Positions 60,348 through 64,000 of a DNA stretch of 64,000 nt are shown in pieces. Below the pieces are notes generated by a model. The model was not told the DNA's origin and ran no database searches. It was given only the letters and a program-made list of their open reading frames with translations. Each line of letters opens with the position of its first letter. Positions within the stretch are counted from its first letter, which is position 1. The stretch is from GCA-2862585 sp049890295 (GTDB lineage Bacteria; Bacteroidota; Bacteroidia; Flavobacteriales; UBA7312): positions 62,001-126,000 of the forward strand of contig JBMHBP010000023.1 in assembly GCA_049890295.1 (NCBI GenBank), in the 5' to 3' direction. The translations under genes were made by a program, and so were the position numbers.

Positions 60348-62981
60348 ATGAATCAAAATAAAAACATAGTCTCAATTGTATTAATCCTATTACTTGGTGT
60401 TTTGTTTTATCTCATGTATCAGAAATATGAAGATTTAAATCAAACAGAAAGAGATGCTATACTAGCAATACCTATTAATGCAGCCATAATTGTAGAAAAC
60501 GATGATTGGAATTTAACATTCAATAAAATAAATAAATCAACAATTTGGAATGAATTAGTTAAAAATACAAATTTGGAACTAATAGAAGCTTCTATTGACA
60601 GTCTTCAACTAAATTTTTCCAAAAATGAAGATTTAAACCGTTTTTTTAACTCCCAAAAACTCTATCTATCTATTCACCATTCTACTAGTCAGTATAATTA
60701 TTTTGTATCTACTCTTTGTAATGAAGATGAAATGAATCTCATATTAGATGCAGACTCTATAATAGGAAAAACCAAGGAAAGATTATACGATGGAGTAAAA
60801 ATCTATCAACTCACAAATGGTCTGAATCTGTGTAACCATAATGGAATGTTGTTTATGAGTGATTCAGAACTGCTAGTTGAAGATGGTATTCGTCAACTTA
60901 ATAATACGGTGAGTTTACTAGACAACATCTCATTCAAAACTGTCCAAAATACAAAAAGCACTTTTTCCGTAGCTCATGTTTATGTCAATTACAAAACACT
61001 AGCAAAGCTCATAAATGAAAATTCAATGCTTTCTAGTTCACATGTAAAATGGATAAGTCGTTGGGCAAGTTGGACGGAATTAGATTTAGAAATCTCTAGT
61101 AATGATTTAACCTTTTCAGGTTTTACATTAGTAGAAGATTCATCTTCAAACTATCTTACTTCCTTATTTGGTCAAATTGAACAAAAAATTGAAATCAGTG
61201 AAGTAGCACCTAAAAATACTGTTACTGCCAATGCACTTGGCATAGAAAATATCAACTTATTTTACTCAAACTATAAAGAGTTTTTAGCTAAACACAATAA
61301 CCTATATGAACATAATAAAGCTATTAATGAAATAAATACAACGTTTTCAGTTGACATAGAGTCCGTAGTAAACGGAATGGTAGAAAATGAAATGGGTAGT
61401 TTACAAACACAAGCTAGCTCTGGTAATCTAAATAATTACTTATTTTTTAAGACAAATAGAGAGACGATAGCCGCTTTAGAAAAGTTATCATCTGAAAAAG
61501 AAAACAGTAGTTTTAAAGAAAATTACAGAGGATTTTCTATAGCAAAAATCGACATAACAAATCTCTTCAGTAAGCTATACGGTTACTTGTTTAGCTCAGT
61601 TTATAATAACTATTACACTTGGGTTGAGGGATACTTAATTGTTTCAAACTCACCAGCTGAGTTAAAGACTTTTATTAATAACTTTCTCTCTGAAAAAGTA
61701 CTTTCCAATAACCCGAGCTACATTAATTTAAGTGATAAAATCACTTCAAAATGCAACTATCTGCTTTATTATAATCCCTCTCTCTTAAATTGGCAAAAGC
61801 AGTTAAATAAAAAATTAGACACCATAATTAAAGTTGAAAATTGGTCAAATGTTAATGGGTTTATATATCAATTAAGCTCAAAGGATCAACTGTTTTATAA
61901 TAATGCTGTTTTACATTATGAAGATAATATTCAAGAAGATAGTCAACTTGATTGGATAGTTGATCTAGAACATCAAATCATTAGTTCACCTCAAGTCGTT
62001 TATAATCATCAAAGTAAGACTAATAATATAATTGTTCAAGACGACTTAAAAAATATATTCCTTATAAACGAAAGTGGTAAAATACTATGGGAAAGAAAAA
62101 TTGGTGGTAAGGTTTTAGATAATATTAACCAAATTGATGCATTCAAAAATGGAAAACTGCAATATATCTTTAACACTGAAGACAGTTTATATCTTGTTGA
62201 TAGATTAGGAAGGAATGTTGAAAATTTTCCCATTTCACTATACTCAAAAGCTAAGCGAGGACATACATTAGTAGATTATGATAAAAATAGAAATTATAGA
62301 ATTCTAATTCCTTCACAAGATGGCATGCTATACAACTATAATAAGTTTGGCGAGAAAGTTAAAGGGTGGGGTTTTGAAAAATTGCCTGAAAAAATAACCC
62401 ACCAAGTTAAATATGCTAATATTTCTGGTAAAGACTATATTTATGTAATTGACCAAGTTGGAAATATTAATATAGTTGGTAGAAATGGTAAAAAAAGAGT
62501 AGATCTAGATACAATTCCAATTGTAAATTCATACTACATAGACTCTAAAACCGGTGATATTTATTCTTCCGATAGTGATGGTAATATTTGGTTAACTACA
62601 CTCAACGGTAGTACGAGTAAAATCAAATCATCACAGATTAATGACTATATTTTTTATGCTACCCATTTCAATGACGACAATATGATGGACTTATTCATTT
62701 CAGACCTTGAAAAAATATATTGCTTTAATATGGAATCAAAAATTATGACTATTAAAGTCCCAACAGAGAAAATGATTAGAGCATTCACGTTTAAGGAAGA
62801 TACTTACTTAGGGGTTTCCAGCAATGGGTATTGCCATATTTTTGACAGTGAAAATTCACTTGTAACAGATAAACCTTTGTTTGGCAATGGTGAATTTACA
62901 TGTACTGATCTTGACAAAGACAACAAGCTAAACCTTATAGTAATCAATAATAATATATTGAACAACTACACAATAGAATAG
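60348..62981 (+). CDS. Large membrane-anchored protein with propeller-like C-terminus
   Basis: An 877-residue protein with a single N-terminal membrane segment (NIVSIVLILLLGVLFYLMY, about residues 5-24) and the rest periplasmic. Residues about 40-540 resemble DUF3352-like proteins (weak). From about 560 to the end there are repeated strand units (ILWERKIGGKV, LYLVDRLGRNVENFPIS, YVIDQVGNINIVGRNG) that read like a PQQ/WD-type or FG-GAP beta-propeller. I know no function. The ATG at 60348 places the anchor correctly; an upstream TTG would add eight residues. It follows rnhB after 30 bp and ends 5 bp from the convergent gene. Confidence 0.75.
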   Translation: MNQNKNIVSIVLILLLGVLFYLMYQKYEDLNQTERDAILAIPINAAIIVENDDWNLTFNKINKSTIWNELVKNTNLELIEASIDSLQLNFSKNEDLNRFFNSQKLYLSIHHSTSQYNYFVSTLCNEDEMNLILDADSIIGKTKERLYDGVKIYQLTNGLNLCNHNGMLFMSDSELLVEDGIRQLNNTVSLLDNISFKTVQNTKSTFSVAHVYVNYKTLAKLINENSMLSSSHVKWISRWASWTELDLEISSNDLTFSGFTLVEDSSSNYLTSLFGQIEQKIEISEVAPKNTVTANALGIENINLFYSNYKEFLAKHNNLYEHNKAINEINTTFSVDIESVVNGMVENEMGSLQTQASSGNLNNYLFFKTNRETIAALEKLSSEKENSSFKENYRGFSIAKIDITNLFSKLYGYLFSSVYNNYYTWVEGYLIVSNSPAELKTFINNFLSEKVLSNNPSYINLSDKITSKCNYLLYYNPSLLNWQKQLNKKLDTIIKVENWSNVNGFIYQLSSKDQLFYNNAVLHYEDNIQEDSQLDWIVDLEHQIISSPQVVYNHQSKTNNIIVQDDLKNIFLINESGKILWERKIGGKVLDNINQIDAFKNGKLQYIFNTEDSLYLVDRLGRNVENFPISLYSKAKRGHTLVDYDKNRNYRILIPSQDGMLYNYNKFGEKVKGWGFEKLPEKITHQVKYANISGKDYIYVIDQVGNINIVGRNGKKRVDLDTIPIVNSYYIDSKTGDIYSSDSDGNIWLTTLNGSTSKIKSSQINDYIFYATHFNDDNMMDLFISDLEKIYCFNMESKIMTIKVPTEKMIRAFTFKEDTYLGVSSNGYCHIFDSENSLVTDKPLFGNGEFTCTDLDKDNKLNLIVINNNILNNYTIE

Positions 62982-62986
62982 TTTTA

Positions 62987-63850
62987 TCACTTAAGAATAC
63001 CAATAGATACTCTAGGCATAAATTGTTTTGCATTAGTAGTAGTAAGTCCCAGCTTTAGGGCTAGCTTTTTATCCTTTATGGGCACAAAAAAGTGACCTAC
63101 AAGTCCAAAATTTGCTTTTAAATCTAATTGAAAATAATCTTCAGATTCAGTTAGAATTCCAATCTCCCCTCCTACTGCTAAATTATTTGAAATCAACCTT
63201 CCAGCACCAAACATCAATGAAACATCCACAAGAGATGCCGATAAAGCAGATGAAACAAAATACTTTTTCTCATTGTTTAAATAAAAATAAGATTGTGTAA
63301 GTATATCGACATAACCAATAGAAAAACCTGAATATATTTTCTTTTTGTTTTCAATTGCTTCATCAAATACATATAAAGTATTATCCTCAATAATTTTTAT
63401 CAAGTGTTTAGCATATTTTGGGTTTGTCGCATAACCCGCTTTTTTCAACCCTTTAGCCCATGATTTGTAATCGTAAATAGAATATTCAAATAATTTTGAA
63501 TACCTTTTTTTCAATAAAAATTTAGAGTGATCTTCGTATGATTCACTGACAGATGAATATTTTCTAAAACATTCATTTTTTGCATCATCATCATAATAAA
63601 CTGTTTCACCTGACCAATCTGAATGACATTTTATACCAAAATGATTGTTGGACGCTTTAGTTAATTCGCTATTACCATTACCACTTTCAAGAATACCTTG
63701 AGCTAATGTGATGCTTGCAGGAATATTATATTTCCTCATTTGATTAATCGCCTCATCGCTATACATTTCAATGTACCTTTCTCGACTTATTTCTTGTGAA
63801 AAAACAACAGAGGTAATAAAGAAAAATATAATTAGTATTCGATTTTCCAT
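62987..63850 (-). CDS. Glucosaminidase with strand-rich C-terminal region
   Basis: A 287-residue secreted protein with signal peptide (about residues 1-18, ending VFSQ). Residues about 22-155 are a glucosaminidase (FlgJ/Auto-like) domain with the catalytic Glu in AQGILESGNGNSE and the family segments NNHFGIKCHSDWSG and SYEDHSKFL. Residues about 165-287 form alternating hydrophobic strands that read like a small barrel and end VSIGILK; the LysM repeats usual in Bacteroidota relatives are absent. It overlaps the upstream deaminase gene by 19 bp. Confidence 0.88.
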   Translation of the reverse strand: MENRILIIFFFITSVVFSQEISRERYIEMYSDEAINQMRKYNIPASITLAQGILESGNGNSELTKASNNHFGIKCHSDWSGETVYYDDDAKNECFRKYSSVSESYEDHSKFLLKKRYSKLFEYSIYDYKSWAKGLKKAGYATNPKYAKHLIKIIEDNTLYVFDEAIENKKKIYSGFSIGYVDILTQSYFYLNNEKKYFVSSALSASLVDVSLMFGAGRLISNNLAVGGEIGILTESEDYFQLDLKANFGLVGHFFVPIKDKKLALKLGLTTTNAKQFMPRVSIGILK

Positions 63851-64000
63851 CCTTTTGACTTTATACGTTCATTCATGCCGTTTATAGCTTGCAAACCTCC
63901 AGTGTGAATGGCAAGTATAGTAGTATTTTTTTCAAACTTATTTTGTTTGATCATGTCAAAAATACCATAAAACATTTTACCAGTATAAATAGGGTCCAAT
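63832..64000 (-). CDS. PLP-dependent ACC deaminase / D-cysteine desulfhydrase family, C-terminal part
   Basis: The gene enters from beyond base 64000 and ends at the TAA at 63832-63834. The visible 55 codons read LDPIYTGKMFYGIFDMI, then a helix and LAIHTGGLQAINGMNERI, the C-terminal hallmark of the fold type II PLP family. The active-site Lys lies outside. The end overlaps the glucosaminidase start by 19 bp, indicating coupled expression. Whether it deaminates ACC or desulfurises D-cysteine cannot be told. Confidence 0.85.
   Translation of the reverse strand, partial: LDPIYTGKMFYGIFDMIKQNKFEKNTTILAIHTGGLQAINGMNERIKSKGWKIEY

Overview
The window is a gene-dense, low-G+C (about one third by eye) chromosomal segment from a member of the Bacteroidota, most likely a marine member of the Flavobacteriales. 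The evidence is a fused lpxC-fabZ gene, PorX and two proteins ending in type IX secretion (T9SS) sorting domains, Bacteroidota-type promoters (TTTG or TTG, about 20 bp, TAnnTTTG), almost no Shine-Dalgarno sites, and many families typical of the group (DUF3822, DUF4258, DUF5777, DUF2007, Omp28-like). The species cannot be named from this sequence. No rRNA, tRNA, CRISPR, transposase, integrase or phage genes are seen, and no gap between genes exceeds about 170 bp. This is core chromosome with a few lineage-specific surface proteins.

Layout. 1-8.1 kb: the start of an HsdR-N-like gene, holA, a TonB-dependent receptor, pyrG, yidC, and on the other strand mqnA (futalosine menaquinone pathway) and a DUF456 membrane protein. 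8.2-17.8 kb: an Omp28-like T9SS protein, purB, a minus-strand cluster (YceI, DUF5777 barrel, L-2-hydroxyglutarate oxidase, unknown protein), a UMF1-type MFS transporter and a SulP anion transporter. 18-27.9 kb: a 1702-residue repetitive T9SS surface protein, aconitase, a MacB-like permease, and the rpsF-rpsR-rplI operon. 28-38.7 kb: a small lipoprotein, an MscS channel, dnaX, a large M16 peptidase, NADP isocitrate dehydrogenase, another lipoprotein, an acyltransferase and a RecD-like helicase. 38.7-43.5 kb: an anchored unknown protein, DUF3822, rsmD and coaD in an overlapping operon, then NUDIX, pyrE, an SRPBCC protein and birA. 43.6-51.1 kb: rsfS-ftsH-DUF2007-cdsA-psd, a Cys/Lys-rich secreted protein, an M16 peptidase, an O-methyltransferase and proline dehydrogenase. 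51-54.7 kb (minus): porX-tsaE-ald-DUF4258. 54.7-63 kb: an HD phosphohydrolase, then lpxD-lpxC/fabZ-lpxA-efp-rnhB and an anchored propeller-like protein. The end holds a glucosaminidase and the tail of a PLP-dependent deaminase.

Themes. Envelope building (lpxD/lpxC-fabZ/lpxA, cdsA, psd, yidC, glucosaminidase), T9SS regulation and cargo (PorX and two sorting-domain proteins), replication (holA, dnaX, rnhB), translation (rpsF/rpsR/rplI, efp, rsfS, rsmD, tsaE), nucleotide synthesis (pyrG, purB, pyrE) and central metabolism (acn, icd, proline and alanine dehydrogenases) are interleaved. Genes are packed very tightly: five convergent pairs share a 4-bp stop-codon overlap, and two divergent pairs have start codons only 7 and 13 bp apart.

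The best lead for undescribed biology is dnaX. Three long A-runs lie within 48 bp at the junction between the ATPase/clamp-loader core and the tau tail, and nearly every one-base slip there runs into a stop within a few codons. This suggests a slippage-made short gamma-like subunit. Other leads are an A-B-A-B-A super-repeat in the giant T9SS protein, a 13-cysteine secreted mini-protein under its own promoter, and a glucosaminidase with a strand-rich C-terminal extension.
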